Of a DNA stretch of 64,000 bases, positions 34,094-43,905 are shown piece by piece. Numbering within the stretch: position 1 is the first letter of the stretch; each line of letters starts with the position of its first letter. A program made the translations under genes and the position numbers. The notes beneath the pieces are model-generated. The model was not told the origin of the DNA, did no database searches, and worked only from the letters and a program-made list of their open reading frames with translations. The stretch is from Shinella sumterensis (GTDB lineage: Bacteria; Pseudomonadota; Alphaproteobacteria; Rhizobiales; Rhizobiaceae), in assembly GCF_004514425.2 (NCBI RefSeq), contig NZ_MYFN02000004.1:1-64000 (forward strand), given 5' to 3'.

Positions 34094-35053
34094 CTACAGC
34101 CCCAGCGCTGACAGATCAGGCCCCAATGGCACGATGCGGTTGGGGTTGAGCGACTTGATCGAGTAGTAGCCCTGCTTGATGTGGTCGATATTGACGGTGT
34201 CGCGCACGCCCGGCAGGTCGAGCACGCGCTTCGTATAGGCTGAGAGCGCCGCATAGTCGGCCAGGCGCTGGCGGTTGCACTTGAACAGGCCGAAATAGGC
34301 CGCGTCGAAGCGGATGAGTGTCACGAAGAGGCGGATATCGGCCTCCGTGAAGGCCTCGCCGGTCAGGAAGGTGCGGCCGTCGGACAGGCGGGTTTCCAGC
34401 TCGTCCAGCATGGCGAACACGCCCTGATAGGCTTCCTCATAGGCGAGCTGGGTGGTGGCGAAGCCGGCGCGGTAGACGCCGTTGTTGAGCGCGGGATAGA
34501 TGCGCTCGTTGAGGGCATCGATTTCGGCGCGCAGCGGCTCGGGATAGAGGTCGACGCTTTCATCGGCAAGCCGGCCGAAGCCGCTGTTGAGCATGCGCAC
34601 GATATCGGCGGACTCGTTGTTGACGATGGTCTTCCTGTCCTTGTCCCACAGCACGGGCACGGTCGCGCGGCCGGTGAAGGTGGGCGCGGCGCGGGTATAG
34701 AGCTCGTGCATGTAGGTGGCGCCGTTGAGGTCGTCGCGGTTGGAGCCCGGATAGTCGCCGAATTGCCAGCCCTGGTCGGACAGCGCCGGCTGCACGACGG
34801 AGACGGAGATCACGTCGTCGAGCTTCTTCAGCTTGCGCGCGATCAGCGTGCGCGAGGCCCAGGGGCAGATATAGGCGACGTAAAGCTGGTAACGGCCCTT
34901 TTCGGCGGGAAATCCGCCTTCGCCCGTCGGCCCGGCGCTGCCATCGGGCGTCACCCAGTTGCGGAAGCTCGAAACCTGCCGCACGAAACCGCCCTTGGCG
35001 TCCGTCGCCTGAACCGGCTGCCAGTCTTCCGTCCACTTGCCATTGACGAGCAT
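34094..35053 (-). CDS. Glutathionyl-hydroquinone reductase (Xi-class GST)
   Basis: Reduces glutathionyl-hydroquinones, a clean-up step for quinone-glutathione adducts. The 319-residue protein is of the YqjG/PcpF type, with the active cysteine in YICPWASRTLI (C63), the cis-proline in ATVPVLWDK, and a helical C-domain (FTEADIRLFVTLIRFDAAYFGLFKCN). Length is right. The small membrane protein gene follows without gap. The Shine-Dalgarno GAGGTG precedes the ATG. Confidence 0.95.
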   Translation of the reverse strand: MLVNGKWTEDWQPVQATDAKGGFVRQVSSFRNWVTPDGSAGPTGEGGFPAEKGRYQLYVAYICPWASRTLIARKLKKLDDVISVSVVQPALSDQGWQFGDYPGSNRDDLNGATYMHELYTRAAPTFTGRATVPVLWDKDRKTIVNNESADIVRMLNSGFGRLADESVDLYPEPLRAEIDALNERIYPALNNGVYRAGFATTQLAYEEAYQGVFAMLDELETRLSDGRTFLTGEAFTEADIRLFVTLIRFDAAYFGLFKCNRQRLADYAALSAYTKRVLDLPGVRDTVNIDHIKQGYYSIKSLNPNRIVPLGPDLSALGL

Positions 35054-35380
35054 CGCGTCACCTCATGTTCTTGCCTCTGCTCCAGCCGTAGCCCGCGCGC
35101 GTGCAAACGGCAATTCGCGTGTAGATTGACACAGCGTTCACAGGGCGGGGGCGGCGTGATGTGGAGATTGTCGCCCCGACCTCTGCTTCCCCTTCTCCCC
35201 CACGGGGAGAAGGTGGCCCGAAGGGTCGGATGAGGGGGCTTGTGCTTTGTTTGCCGTCTGCGCCGCCCCCCTCATCCGCCTGCCGGCACCTTCTCCCCGT
35301 GGGGGAGAAGGGGAAAGTGGCGAGGTATCGGGCATGCCGTCCGTCTGCGCCGATATTGTCACCGGCCGAGGGTGCTGTGT
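35054..35380. other. Non-coding gap with RIME-like repeat
   Basis: A 327-base gap between two genes on the minus strand. Most of it is the repeat listed at 35189-35313; the part from 35054 to 35160 should contain the promoter of the glutathionyl-hydroquinone reductase. Confidence 0.7.
35189..35313. repeat. RIME-like palindromic repeat, copy 2
   Basis: Left hairpin CCTTCTCCCC-CAC-GGGGAGAAGG (35191 on), then TGGCCCGAAGGGTCGGATGA; right half CCCCCTCATCCGCCTGCCGGCA followed by a second hairpin CCTTCTCCCC-GTG-GGGGAGAAGG. It is the most complete copy in the window. Confidence 0.9.
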
Positions 35381-37513
35381 TCACTCCATCAGCCGGTCGA
35401 TCAGCGCCGAGGCCGCATCCGCGATCACGGTTCCGGGTGGGAAGATGGCGTCGGCGCCGGCCTCTTTCAACGCGGCAAAATCCTGCGGCGGGATGACGCC
35501 GCCCACCGCGATCAGCATGTCGCGCGCGCCGCGTTTGACGAGGGCGGCCTTGAGTTCCGGCACCAGCGTCAGGTGCCCGGCGGCGAGCGAGGAGGCGCCC
35601 ACGATATGTGCGCCCTCGCGGATGGCAAGCTCCGCCACTTCCTCCGGTGTCTGGAACATGGCGCCGACGATGACATTGAAGCCGAGATCGGCAAAGGCCG
35701 TGGCGATCACCTTCTGGCCGCGGTCGTGCCCGTCCTGTCCCATCTTGGCGACAAGGATGGCGGGCTTTTCGCGCTTTGCCTTTTCGAAGGCCGCGACCTT
35801 GCCGATTGCCGTGTTGAAGGCCCGGTCGCCCGCGCCCATCTCCTTGCGGTAGACGCCCGAAATCGTGCGGATTTCCGCGACATGGCGGCCGAAGGCCTTT
35901 TCCAGCGCAAGCGCGATCTCGCCCACCGTCGCCCGCGCGCGGGCCGCCTTCACGGCGAACTCCAGAAGATTGCCGTCGCCGCTTTTCGCAACGTCGGTCA
36001 ACGCATCGAGCGCGCTTTCGGCGGCCGCGGTGTCGCGCGTGCCCTTGAGCTGCTGGAGCTTGGCGAGCTGGCGCGCCCGTACCTCCGAATTGTCGACCTT
36101 GAGCACATCGACCTCGATATCGCGCTCCGGCCGCGAGAAGTTGACGCCGACGACGGTCTGCTGGCCTGAATCGATGCGCGCCTGCGTGCGCGCTGCCGCC
36201 TCTTCGATCCTGAGCTTCGGAATGCCCTTCTCGATGGCCTTCGCCATGCCGCCGAGCGCCTCGACCTCCTCGATATGGGAGAGCGCGCGGGCGGCAAGGT
36301 CATGCGTGAGACGCTCGACATAGGCCGAGCCGCCCCAGGGGTCGATGATGCGGGTCGTGCCGCTCTCCGTCTGCAGCAGGATCTGCGTGTTGCGGGCGAT
36401 GCGGGCGGAATGGTCGGTGGGCAGCGCCAGCGCCTCGTCGAAGGAGTTGGTGTGCAGCGATTGCGTATGCCCCTGCGTGGCCGCCATCGCCTCGACCATG
36501 GTGCGCATGACGTTGTTCATCGGGTCCTGCGCGGTCAGCGACCAGCCGGACGTCTGGCAATGGGTGCGCAATGCAAGTGACCGGGCGTCCCTGGGCGCAA
36601 AATTCTTCTTCATCAGCGCGGCCCAGATCAGGCGCGCGGCGCGCATCTTGGCGACCTCCATGAAGAAGTTCATGCCGATCGCCCAGAAGAAGGAAAGCCG
36701 TGGCGCGAAGGTGTCGATGTCGAGCCCGGCGGCGACGCCCGCGCGGGCATATTCGATGCCGTCGGCGATGGTATAGGCGAGCTCCAGGTCCGCCGTCGCG
36801 CCCGCTTCCTGCATGTGGTAGCCGGAAATCGAGATCGAGTTGAACTTCGGCATCCTCCGGCTGGTATAGCTGAAGATGTCGGAGATGATCCGCATCGAGG
36901 GCTGCGGCGGGTAGATATAGGTGTTGCGGACCATGAACTCCTTGAGGATGTCGTTCTGGATGGTCCCGGACAGCTTGTCCTCGGCAACGCCCTGTTCCTC
37001 GGCCGCGACGATGAACAGCGCCATGATCGGCAGCACCGCGCCGTTCATGGTCATCGACACGCTCATCTGGTCGAGCGGGATACCGTCGAAGAGCTGGCGC
37101 ATGTCGAGAATGGAATCGATCGCCACGCCCGCCATGCCGACATCGCCGGCCACGCGCGGGTGGTCGCTGTCATAGCCGCGATGGGTCGCAAGGTCGAAGG
37201 CGACGGAAAGCCCCTTCTGGCCGGCCGCGAGGTTGCGGCGGTAGAAGGCGTTGGATTCCTCCGCCGTGGAAAAACCGGCATATTGCCGGATCGTCCAGGG
37301 CTGCTGGACATACATGGTGGGGTAGGGGCCGCGCAGACAGGGGGCGGCACCCGGCCAGGTGTCGAGATAGGAAAGGCCGGCGAGATCCGCCTCGCCGTAC
37401 GCGCCGGCCACCGAAATGCCCTCCGGTGTCTGCCATGCGGCCTCGCCGGCGGGGGCGGTGGAGGGGGCGGGTTTCGACCAGGCGATGGATGAGAAGTCCG
37501 GGATCCGGCTCAT
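35381..37513 (-). CDS. Methylmalonyl-CoA mutase, large subunit
   Basis: The adenosylcobalamin-dependent subunit that converts (R)-methylmalonyl-CoA to succinyl-CoA, the last step of propionyl-CoA use. The 710-residue protein has the TIM-barrel substrate domain ([46 protein letters not shown]) and the C-terminal B12 domain with the axial ligand in GQDGHDRG (D594, H596, G599) and SSLAAGH. It follows the small subunit gene by 37 bases. No metal-chaperone (meaB) or epimerase gene is present nearby. Confidence 0.97.
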   Translation of the reverse strand: MSRIPDFSSIAWSKPAPSTAPAGEAAWQTPEGISVAGAYGEADLAGLSYLDTWPGAAPCLRGPYPTMYVQQPWTIRQYAGFSTAEESNAFYRRNLAAGQKGLSVAFDLATHRGYDSDHPRVAGDVGMAGVAIDSILDMRQLFDGIPLDQMSVSMTMNGAVLPIMALFIVAAEEQGVAEDKLSGTIQNDILKEFMVRNTYIYPPQPSMRIISDIFSYTSRRMPKFNSISISGYHMQEAGATADLELAYTIADGIEYARAGVAAGLDIDTFAPRLSFFWAIGMNFFMEVAKMRAARLIWAALMKKNFAPRDARSLALRTHCQTSGWSLTAQDPMNNVMRTMVEAMAATQGHTQSLHTNSFDEALALPTDHSARIARNTQILLQTESGTTRIIDPWGGSAYVERLTHDLAARALSHIEEVEALGGMAKAIEKGIPKLRIEEAAARTQARIDSGQQTVVGVNFSRPERDIEVDVLKVDNSEVRARQLAKLQQLKGTRDTAAAESALDALTDVAKSGDGNLLEFAVKAARARATVGEIALALEKAFGRHVAEIRTISGVYRKEMGAGDRAFNTAIGKVAAFEKAKREKPAILVAKMGQDGHDRGQKVIATAFADLGFNVIVGAMFQTPEEVAELAIREGAHIVGASSLAAGHLTLVPELKAALVKRGARDMLIAVGGVIPPQDFAALKEAGADAIFPPGTVIADAASALIDRLME

Positions 37514-37550
37514 GCGGCGGCTCCTGCTTTAAGGGGGCAGCTTATCCGCA

Positions 37551-38945
37551 TCAAGCCGCCTCCACGCAGTCCGCCAGCAACACGGGCCGAAGCCCCGGCG
37601 TGGCGACGTCCGACAGAGGCCCGAGCACCATCACCGGACGTTCCGCCTTCAGCGCAAACAGCGTGGTCCCGACAATGGGCCGCACGCGTCGCGCCGCACG
37701 CGCTGCCTCCACCATCGCCTTGATCCTGCCCGAGGCGATCGCAGCCGAAAGTCCGCCGGTCTTCTCGATATCCGCAAACACCTCCCACGCTCTTTCCGCC
37801 AGCGCATCCGTCAGCGCCTCGATGCCGCCCGCGCCCGCGGCGGGGTCGGCGACATGGGCGAGGTGGCTTTCGGTGATGAGCACGACCTGCGTGTTGCGCG
37901 CGATGCGGCGGGCGAAGGGATCGGGCACGCCGAGCGCCAGCGTGTGCGGCAGCACGGTGATCTCGTCGGCGCCGCCGGTGCCGGCGGAAAACACCGCGAT
38001 GGTGTTGCGCAGGATGTTGGTCTCGGGATCGAGCCGCGTCAGCATGCGCCAGCTCGTCTCGGCATGGATATGCGCCGGCTTCGGTTCCGAAATGCCGCAG
38101 GCCGCCTGCATGCGCGCATGGAGGAGCCGCGCGGCGCGGAATTTCGCTGTCGTGAGGAACTGGTCCTGGTCGGCCGCAAGACAGAGCGCGGTGGTGGCAA
38201 ACGTCGTCTCCGGCGCGAGGCCGGCGGCATCGAGCCGGCGCAGGTTTTCCGCCAGCGCGGCCGCGACGATGGCGAGCTCCAGCGCTTCCCCCGCGCCCGC
38301 ATTATGCGCAAGGCGGCCATCGGCGTTCAGCACCGTTCCGGAAAAATTAAAGCCGATCAAGTCCTTGGCGCGGGCGGCGGATTCTCCTGCTTCACTGGAG
38401 GTGCCGGAAAGGGCCGCACTGTAGGGATCGAGCCCGAAATGTACGGGCGCGCTGCGGGCATCCGCCTTGTCCAGCGCGCGGGCGAGCGTCGCGGACAACG
38501 CCTTGTCTCGGAAATCGGCTTCGAGGCGCAGCGAAAACGGCGTGGCGGCGCGGGCGGCCGCCGTTTGGGCGAAGGCGGTTTCGCCGCTCGCGGCCATCCC
38601 CGCGCCATGGGCGGCGGCGCTGCCCTTGAAGACGAGGGCGATGCCCGTTGCGCCATTCTCCAGGTCGTCGGCCATCTGCGCACGGGCGCGGGATGTGTCG
38701 GCGTCGTCGCGGCGCTGGTTGACGGTCCAGGCGCCGCCGGCATGCGGCGTGGCGGCATGGCTGTGGGCGAGCGGCAGCGCGCCCTCGCGGCGCGGATAGA
38801 TCGGCTGGATGGCGATGCCGTCGTCAGTTTGCGACAGCAGCGCCGCGTCGAAATCCGCGCCCTTCAGTGCCTTTTCCGCCAGTGCCCTCCAGCCCGCCGC
38901 GTCGACGGGCGCAAAGCCCGCCGTCCTCAAGATGCTTGCATCCAT
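37551..38945 (-). CDS. Methylmalonyl-CoA mutase, small subunit
   Basis: A 464-residue partner of the large subunit that shares its barrel fold but does not bind B12 (no DxHxxG motif; the protein ends soon after the barrel). Landmarks include RNTIAVFSAGTGGADEITVLPHT and RRIARNTQVVLITESHLAHVADPAAGAGG. It stabilises the alpha-beta heterodimer. First gene of the operon, 37 bases upstream of the large subunit. Confidence 0.95.
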   Translation of the reverse strand: MDASILRTAGFAPVDAAGWRALAEKALKGADFDAALLSQTDDGIAIQPIYPRREGALPLAHSHAATPHAGGAWTVNQRRDDADTSRARAQMADDLENGATGIALVFKGSAAAHGAGMAASGETAFAQTAAARAATPFSLRLEADFRDKALSATLARALDKADARSAPVHFGLDPYSAALSGTSSEAGESAARAKDLIGFNFSGTVLNADGRLAHNAGAGEALELAIVAAALAENLRRLDAAGLAPETTFATTALCLAADQDQFLTTAKFRAARLLHARMQAACGISEPKPAHIHAETSWRMLTRLDPETNILRNTIAVFSAGTGGADEITVLPHTLALGVPDPFARRIARNTQVVLITESHLAHVADPAAGAGGIEALTDALAERAWEVFADIEKTGGLSAAIASGRIKAMVEAARAARRVRPIVGTTLFALKAERPVMVLGPLSDVATPGLRPVLLADCVEAA

Positions 38946-39176
38946 GCCGTCGCCATCTCCCGTGTTGCGGCATTTCTATTCATCCGGGATACAGCGTAAA
39001 GGGCCACTTTGGTAGAGTGACGCATCGGTGACACCCGGCAGCAATTGTGGCGCGCAAGCCTGACACCAGCCGCATTTGCCACATTTATGGCAGGGTTGTG
39101 GACCTAATTCGCCCTGCATTCGTTAGTGATTCAGCCTCGCTTCTCCCGCCTCCGTCAAACGGATACCGACCCTTCC

Positions 39177-39953
39177 ATGACCGATACCGCGCTTTCCCGC
39201 CGCCGCTTTCTCCAGTTTTCCGGCCTCGCCATGGCCAGCGGCCTTGCCGGCTGCACCTCGTCGATGAACACCGACGAGTTCCGCGAGCAGACCCGGCCTT
39301 ATTTCCGCAATCCCGCACTCGAGGGCCGGCCGGAATATATCGACAACCGCGGGCCGATCAGCATCTACGGCCAGACGCCGCCTTCCGGCCTGCTGCCCGA
39401 TTCCTCGCGCTATGCCGCAATCTACGGTCCGGTCTATGACGGCGGCTTCCAGGTGCCGGCCGTGCCCTACCAGCAGATTGATCCGCGCTTCTATCGCCAG
39501 GAAGTGGAAAGCCCCTTCGCCGAGCGGCCGGGCACGATCATCGTCGATACCGGCAACCGCTTCCTCTACCTGATCCTCGCCAACGGCCGCGCCATGCGCT
39601 ACGGCGTGGGCATCGGCCGGCAGGGCTTCGCCTGGTCGGGCCGCGGCGTCATCCAGTGGAAGCAGGCCTGGCCGAAGTGGACGCCGCCGGACGAAATGGT
39701 CAAGCGCCAGCCGGAACTGGTAAAATATTCCGGCGCCAATGGCGGCATGGCCGGCGGCCTCAACAACCCGCTCGGCGCGCGTGCGCTCTACATCTTCCAG
39801 AACGGCCAGGACACGCTCTACCGCCTGCACGGTTCGCCGGAATGGAAGTCGATCGGCAAGGCCGTGTCGTCCGGTTGCGTGCGCATGCTCAACCAGGATG
39901 TGATGGACCTCTACGACCGCGTGAAGGGCAAGGCGCCGATCCTTGTGATCTGA
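39177..39953 (+). CDS. L,D-transpeptidase (YkuD), Tat lipoprotein
   Basis: A 258-residue cell-envelope enzyme that forms or edits 3-3 peptidoglycan crosslinks or attaches proteins to the wall. The N-terminus has a twin-arginine signal with a lipobox (RRRFLQFSGLAMASGLAGC; C26), an unusual route for an L,D-transpeptidase. The YkuD signature is HGSPEWKSIGKAVSSGCVRM with catalytic C234 and H218. The start at 39177 gives the signal at the proper place; a longer frame begins at 39126. It is divergent from the mutase genes. Confidence 0.93.
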   Translation: MTDTALSRRRFLQFSGLAMASGLAGCTSSMNTDEFREQTRPYFRNPALEGRPEYIDNRGPISIYGQTPPSGLLPDSSRYAAIYGPVYDGGFQVPAVPYQQIDPRFYRQEVESPFAERPGTIIVDTGNRFLYLILANGRAMRYGVGIGRQGFAWSGRGVIQWKQAWPKWTPPDEMVKRQPELVKYSGANGGMAGGLNNPLGARALYIFQNGQDTLYRLHGSPEWKSIGKAVSSGCVRMLNQDVMDLYDRVKGKAPILVI

Positions 39954-40011
39954 TGGCGCGGTGGTCCACGCGGCAGCGCTTTTGCCAACACGTTCGACGT
40001 GACCGCTCTTT

Positions 40012-40146
40012 CCTTCTCCCCCACGGGGAGAAGGTGGCCCGAAGGGTCGGATGAGGGGGCGCGCTAGAGAATATCCCGAGCCTTGTTCGCCTTCGGCGTC
40101 CCCCTCATCCGCCTGCCGGCACCTTCTCCCCGCAGGGGAGAAGGGA
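40012..40146. repeat. RIME-like palindromic repeat, copy 3
   Basis: Left hairpin CCTTCTCCCC-CAC-GGGGAGAAGG, TGGCCCGAAGGGTCGGATGAGGG, then CCCCCTCATCCGCCTGCCGG and a second hairpin CCTTCTCCCC-GCA-GGGGAGAAGG. It lies between two convergent genes. Confidence 0.9.
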
Positions 40147-40204
40147 AGGATGCGCTTACAGGGGTCTTTCGGGAGATGCCCGGCAGGGCAGAGGGGGTAT
40201 CCCC

Positions 40205-40870
40205 CTAAACCGCCGGCGAAATCAGATGCGCGCCGTCGCCCTGCGGCAGGTCGCCGGATGTCACGGCCTTGCCGCCCTCCATGCGCACCTTGCCGTCCGC
40301 CACGAGCCGCAGCGCGAGCGGATAGCTCTTGTGCTCGACCGTCAGAACGCGGGCGGCCAGCGTATCGGCGGTATCGGCCGGCAGCACCGGCACGGCGGCC
40401 TGAACGATCACCGGACCCTCGTCCATGCCCTCGGTCACGAAATGCACCGTGCAGCCGGCAAGGCGCATGCCCGCGTCGATGGCGCGCTGGTGCGTGTGGA
40501 GCCCCGGAAAGAGCGGCAGCAGTGAGGGATGGATATTGACGATGCGGCCTTCATAGCGGTTGATGAAGGCACCGGAGAGCAGCCGCATATAGCCGGCAAG
40601 GCAGATGAGATCGGGCGAAAGCGCTTCCAGCGCCGCAAGGATCGCCGCCTCGTGGGCCTCCTTGTCGGCAAAGTCCTTCCGCAGGAAGGTGCGCGTCGCG
40701 ATGCCGAGCGCTTCGGCCTTGGCAAGCCCGCCGGCATCCGCCTTGTCGGAGAAGACGGCGACGATCTCGGCCGGGAAATCCTCCGCTTCCGCCGCCTTCG
40801 CCAGCGCCAGCATGTTGGAGCCGCCGCCTGAAATGAAGGCGACGACGCGCTTGCGGGCAGGGGTCGTCAT
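40205..40870 (-). CDS. purN: Phosphoribosylglycinamide formyltransferase
   Basis: Transfers the formyl group of 10-formyltetrahydrofolate to GAR in purine synthesis. The 221-residue enzyme carries ISGGGSNM near the start (phosphate binding), LAGYMRLLS, and the active-site N-x-H in [18 protein letters not shown] followed by D in [13 protein letters not shown]. Its ATG overlaps the purM stop by four bases (ATGA). Length is close to the family norm. Confidence 0.97.
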   Translation of the reverse strand: MTTPARKRVVAFISGGGSNMLALAKAAEAEDFPAEIVAVFSDKADAGGLAKAEALGIATRTFLRKDFADKEAHEAAILAALEALSPDLICLAGYMRLLSGAFINRYEGRIVNIHPSLLPLFPGLHTHQRAIDAGMRLAGCTVHFVTEGMDEGPVIVQAAVPVLPADTADTLAARVLTVEHKSYPLALRLVADGKVRMEGGKAVTSGDLPQGDGAHLISPAV

Positions 40871-41940
40871 AGGGCGAGCGTGCCCTTGTAGATCGTGCCG
40901 GCGGCACCCTCTTCACGGCCGACCATGCGGCCGAGGCGGAAGACGGTCTCGCCTTCGGCGGAAAGCACGGCTGAAACGGCATCGGCCTTGTCGGCCGGCA
41001 CGACGGCGATCATGCCGACGCCGCAGTTGAAGGTGCGCAGCATTTCATGGGCTTCCACGCCGCCGGTGCGGGCAAGCCAGGAGAACACGGCCGGCGCCTT
41101 GACGGCGTCGAGGTCGATTTCGGCGGCAAGGTGCTTGGGCAGCACGCGCGGAATGTTTTCGGGAAAGCCGCCGCCGGTGATGTGCGCCAGCGCCTTGATG
41201 GAGCCGGTCTCGCGGATCGCCTTGAGAAGCGGCTTCACATAGATCTTCGTCGGCGTCAGCAGGGCTTCGCCGAGCGTCTTGCCGGCTTCGAACGGGGCGG
41301 CCGCATCCCAGGCGAGGCCGGAAAGCGAAACGATCTTGCGCACCAGCGAATAGCCGTTGGAATGCACGCCGGAGGAGGCGAGGCCGAGGATCACGTCGCC
41401 CTCGGCAATGTCGCCTGATGGCAGCAGCTGGCCGCGCTCGGCAGCACCCACGGCAAAGCCCGCGAGGTCGTAGTCGCCATGGGAATACATGCCCGGCATT
41501 TCGGCGGTCTCGCCGCCGATCAGCGCGCAGCCGGCCTGGCGGCAGCCCTCGGCGATGCCCTGCACGATTGCCGCACCCTGGTCCGGGTCGAGCTTGCCGG
41601 TGGCGAAGTAGTCGAGGAAGAACAGCGGCTCGGCGCCCTGCACCACGAGGTCGTTGACGCACATGGCGACGAGGTCGATGCCCACGGTGTCGTGGCGGTC
41701 GGCATCGATGGCGATCTTCAGCTTGGTGCCCACACCGTCATTGGCCGCCACCAGGACCGGATCCGTGAAGCCGGCGGCCTTGAGGTCGAACAGGCCGCCG
41801 AAGCCACCGATCTCGCCATCCGCACCCGGGCGGCGCGTCGAGCGCACGGCCGGCTTGATCTTCTCGACCATCAGGTTGCCGGCATCGATATCGACGCCTG
41901 CATCGCTATAGGTCAGACCGTTCTTCTCCGACTGGCTCAT
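40867..41940 (-). CDS. purM: Phosphoribosylformylglycinamidine cyclo-ligase
   Basis: Closes the imidazole ring, making AIR from FGAM with ATP. The 357-residue protein shows [15 protein letters not shown] at its start, [38 protein letters not shown] and [16 protein letters not shown]. The ATG at 41940 follows GGAGACGAG and gives the normal length; an open frame continues to 42123 across what is clearly intergenic sequence. First gene of purMN. Confidence 0.97.
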   Translation of the reverse strand: MSQSEKNGLTYSDAGVDIDAGNLMVEKIKPAVRSTRRPGADGEIGGFGGLFDLKAAGFTDPVLVAANDGVGTKLKIAIDADRHDTVGIDLVAMCVNDLVVQGAEPLFFLDYFATGKLDPDQGAAIVQGIAEGCRQAGCALIGGETAEMPGMYSHGDYDLAGFAVGAAERGQLLPSGDIAEGDVILGLASSGVHSNGYSLVRKIVSLSGLAWDAAAPFEAGKTLGEALLTPTKIYVKPLLKAIRETGSIKALAHITGGGFPENIPRVLPKHLAAEIDLDAVKAPAVFSWLARTGGVEAHEMLRTFNCGVGMIAVVPADKADAVSAVLSAEGETVFRLGRMVGREEGAAGTIYKGTLAL

Positions 41941-42360
41941 GCTCTCGTCTCCGGGTTCAGGCTGTTCGCGCCCGATTGGCATGATGGCGCGGCAAGTGCA
42001 AGTCGAATGCCGGGAAATCAGGGATTTTTTCACCGATCTGCGCGCCGCACCGAGCATGGCGGCGATACCCCTCTGGCCTGCCGTTTTCCCCTTCGCCCCG
42101 GCAGGAAGAAGGGGATGTCGCAAAGCTTTCCTCGAATATGCGGCGCTCTTGTCCCCGTGAGGTAGGCGCCCGGCGGGTCAGAGGGGGATCCACAGGCACT
42201 GCCCATTGATAGTGATTCCCAGAAAAACACCGCGCACGGTGCCGGTAAAGCAAACGTCTGGCATTCGGTAGCAAAGACCACCAAAAGCGCCTTTCGCCTC
42301 TCACGGCTTGGCTGGCCTAAGCCCCCTGGTCCCGCGCCCCTTTTCAACGGATGCAGGTGT
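41941..42360. other. 420-base gap with degraded palindromic sequence
   Basis: No gene is supported here. The part at 42069-42195 has remnants of rhizobial mosaic repeats (CCCCTTCGCCCCGGCAGGAAGAAGGGG, then CCGGCGGGTCAGAGGGGGATCC, which also occurs in part near 40180-40205). The purM promoter should lie near 41950-42060. Confidence 0.55.
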
Positions 42361-43287
42361 TCACGATTCCTGACCCTGCATCTGTTCCGCCTCGTCAAGA
42401 ATCCATTCGCGAAAGGCGACGACACGGGGATCGGAAGCCATTTCCTGCGGATAAACGAGGAAATAGGCGAGTTCGGACGGGATCGGGATGCTAAGATCGA
42501 AAAGCCGGACAAGCCGCCCCTCGGCCAGATCGGTTGCGACCGTGGTCAGGTCCACAAGTGCTACAGCATCCCCACCGATCGCGGCTTGAAGCATTTCTGA
42601 TGACGTGGCGAGCGCAACCGTACGATTGTCGTCAAAGGCGTCGATACCGGCAGCCGCCATCCACGTCGACCAGTTCGGCCACGCCACACCCTGTCGCTCC
42701 CATTCGATATGGACCAAGGTGTGATCAAGCAGATCAATCGGCGTTCGAATGGGCCCCTCGGACGAGAGCAACCGGGGACTGCATACGGGCACGACAACGT
42801 CACCAAACAATCGATCAGCGCAAAGGCCGGGATAGTTTCCCGTGCCAAAGCGAATGCCGATATCGATGTCGTCCTGCTCGAAGTCGCGCACCTCGGGGGA
42901 GATATCGAAGCGCAGGTCGATTTCCGGCCAGGCGCCACGGAAGCGTTTCAGCCGCTGCATCAGCCATTTGACGGCAAAGTCCGGATCGACGGTGATTTTC
43001 AGGTGGCGGGAGCCGCGCTCGCTCCTGCGGGCCTGCGCGACGGCACGCTTCATGAGTTCGAGCGCGTCACCGGATGCACGGCAAAGGATCAATCCCGCCT
43101 CCGTCATGCGGATGGAGCGATTGGTGCGCGTGAAAAGCGACAGGCCGAGCTGGTCCTCGATTTCCTTGATCTGGTAGCTGACCGCCGCCGGGGTCAGGCC
43201 AAGTTCGTCGGCCGCTCGACTGAAGTTCAGATGTCGCCCCGCAGCATCAAGCGCCCTCAGTGCCCGCATTCCAGGAATCACACTCAT
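42361..43287 (-). CDS. LysR-family regulator, GcvA-like
   Basis: A 308-residue regulator with the typical winged HTH (RALDAAGRHLNFSRAADELGLTPAAVSYQIKEIEDQLGLSLF) and GcvA-like effector domain. It sits between purM and perM, where many rhizobial genomes have none, together with a divergent DUF1127 gene. A short inverted repeat (TTCAA-N7-TTGAA at 43294-43310) in the AT-rich gap may be its site. Target genes and effector are unknown. Confidence 0.9.
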   Translation of the reverse strand: MSVIPGMRALRALDAAGRHLNFSRAADELGLTPAAVSYQIKEIEDQLGLSLFTRTNRSIRMTEAGLILCRASGDALELMKRAVAQARRSERGSRHLKITVDPDFAVKWLMQRLKRFRGAWPEIDLRFDISPEVRDFEQDDIDIGIRFGTGNYPGLCADRLFGDVVVPVCSPRLLSSEGPIRTPIDLLDHTLVHIEWERQGVAWPNWSTWMAAAGIDAFDDNRTVALATSSEMLQAAIGGDAVALVDLTTVATDLAEGRLVRLFDLSIPIPSELAYFLVYPQEMASDPRVVAFREWILDEAEQMQGQES

Positions 43288-43415
43288 TTTTTCTTCAAGG
43301 AAAGTTTGAAATTAAGAATAAGAATACTCGTTTCCCTGCCCGCATTCAATATGCGAGAATTTAAGTTATGCAAGAAATATCAGGTAAATGTGAGAATTTT
43401 AAAAGGAATATACCG

Positions 43416-43619
43416 ATGATCTCGGTCAAAATTGCAATCAGTTTTTTTAATTCAAAAATGCGCGACCTGGTGCGTCGATTCAACAAGGAAAAGCAGCGGC
43501 GGCAGACACTGCGTTATCTCAAGCGAGACCTGAGTCGTCTTACTGAGCAACGTCTACGGGACATAGGCATCAACCCGGAGAACATTCCTCATCCGACGAA
43601 ATGTGAAGTCGAGTTTTGA
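43416..43619 (+). CDS. DUF1127 small protein
   Basis: A 67-residue protein whose C-terminal half (LRYLKRDLSRLTEQRLRDIGINPENI) is a DUF1127/YjiS-like domain: an arginine-rich helix followed by R-D-I-G-I. DUF1127 proteins of alphaproteobacteria affect small-molecule and RNA metabolism and some are under LysR regulators. The ATG at 43416 has AAGGA upstream; the frame also opens at 43368. Divergent from the LysR gene, and of lower GC content than its surroundings. Confidence 0.82.
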   Translation: MISVKIAISFFNSKMRDLVRRFNKEKQRRQTLRYLKRDLSRLTEQRLRDIGINPENIPHPTKCEVEF

Positions 43620-43905
43620 AATCAGGCCCCAACGGCTTCTGCGGCCCCGATAACTGGGCATTCTCCGTTTAACCGGAGCCATGGTAGCCGCAATTTCAGG
43701 CATGGTGGCATTTACGACCTAATGCCGCAAACGTCCGGCCCCCAAACCGATCTCCCCCTTGTCGGGAGATGCTCACAAGCGCCGCCCATCAATGGGGAAA
43801 TCGAGGAAAACGTGGCACCGGTTCCACTTATAGCCGCCGAGCCTTGACGTTTCTCCGGCCCGCATCCTATCTGCTGATATAACGGCAAACACGGGAAGAG
43901 GCGCG

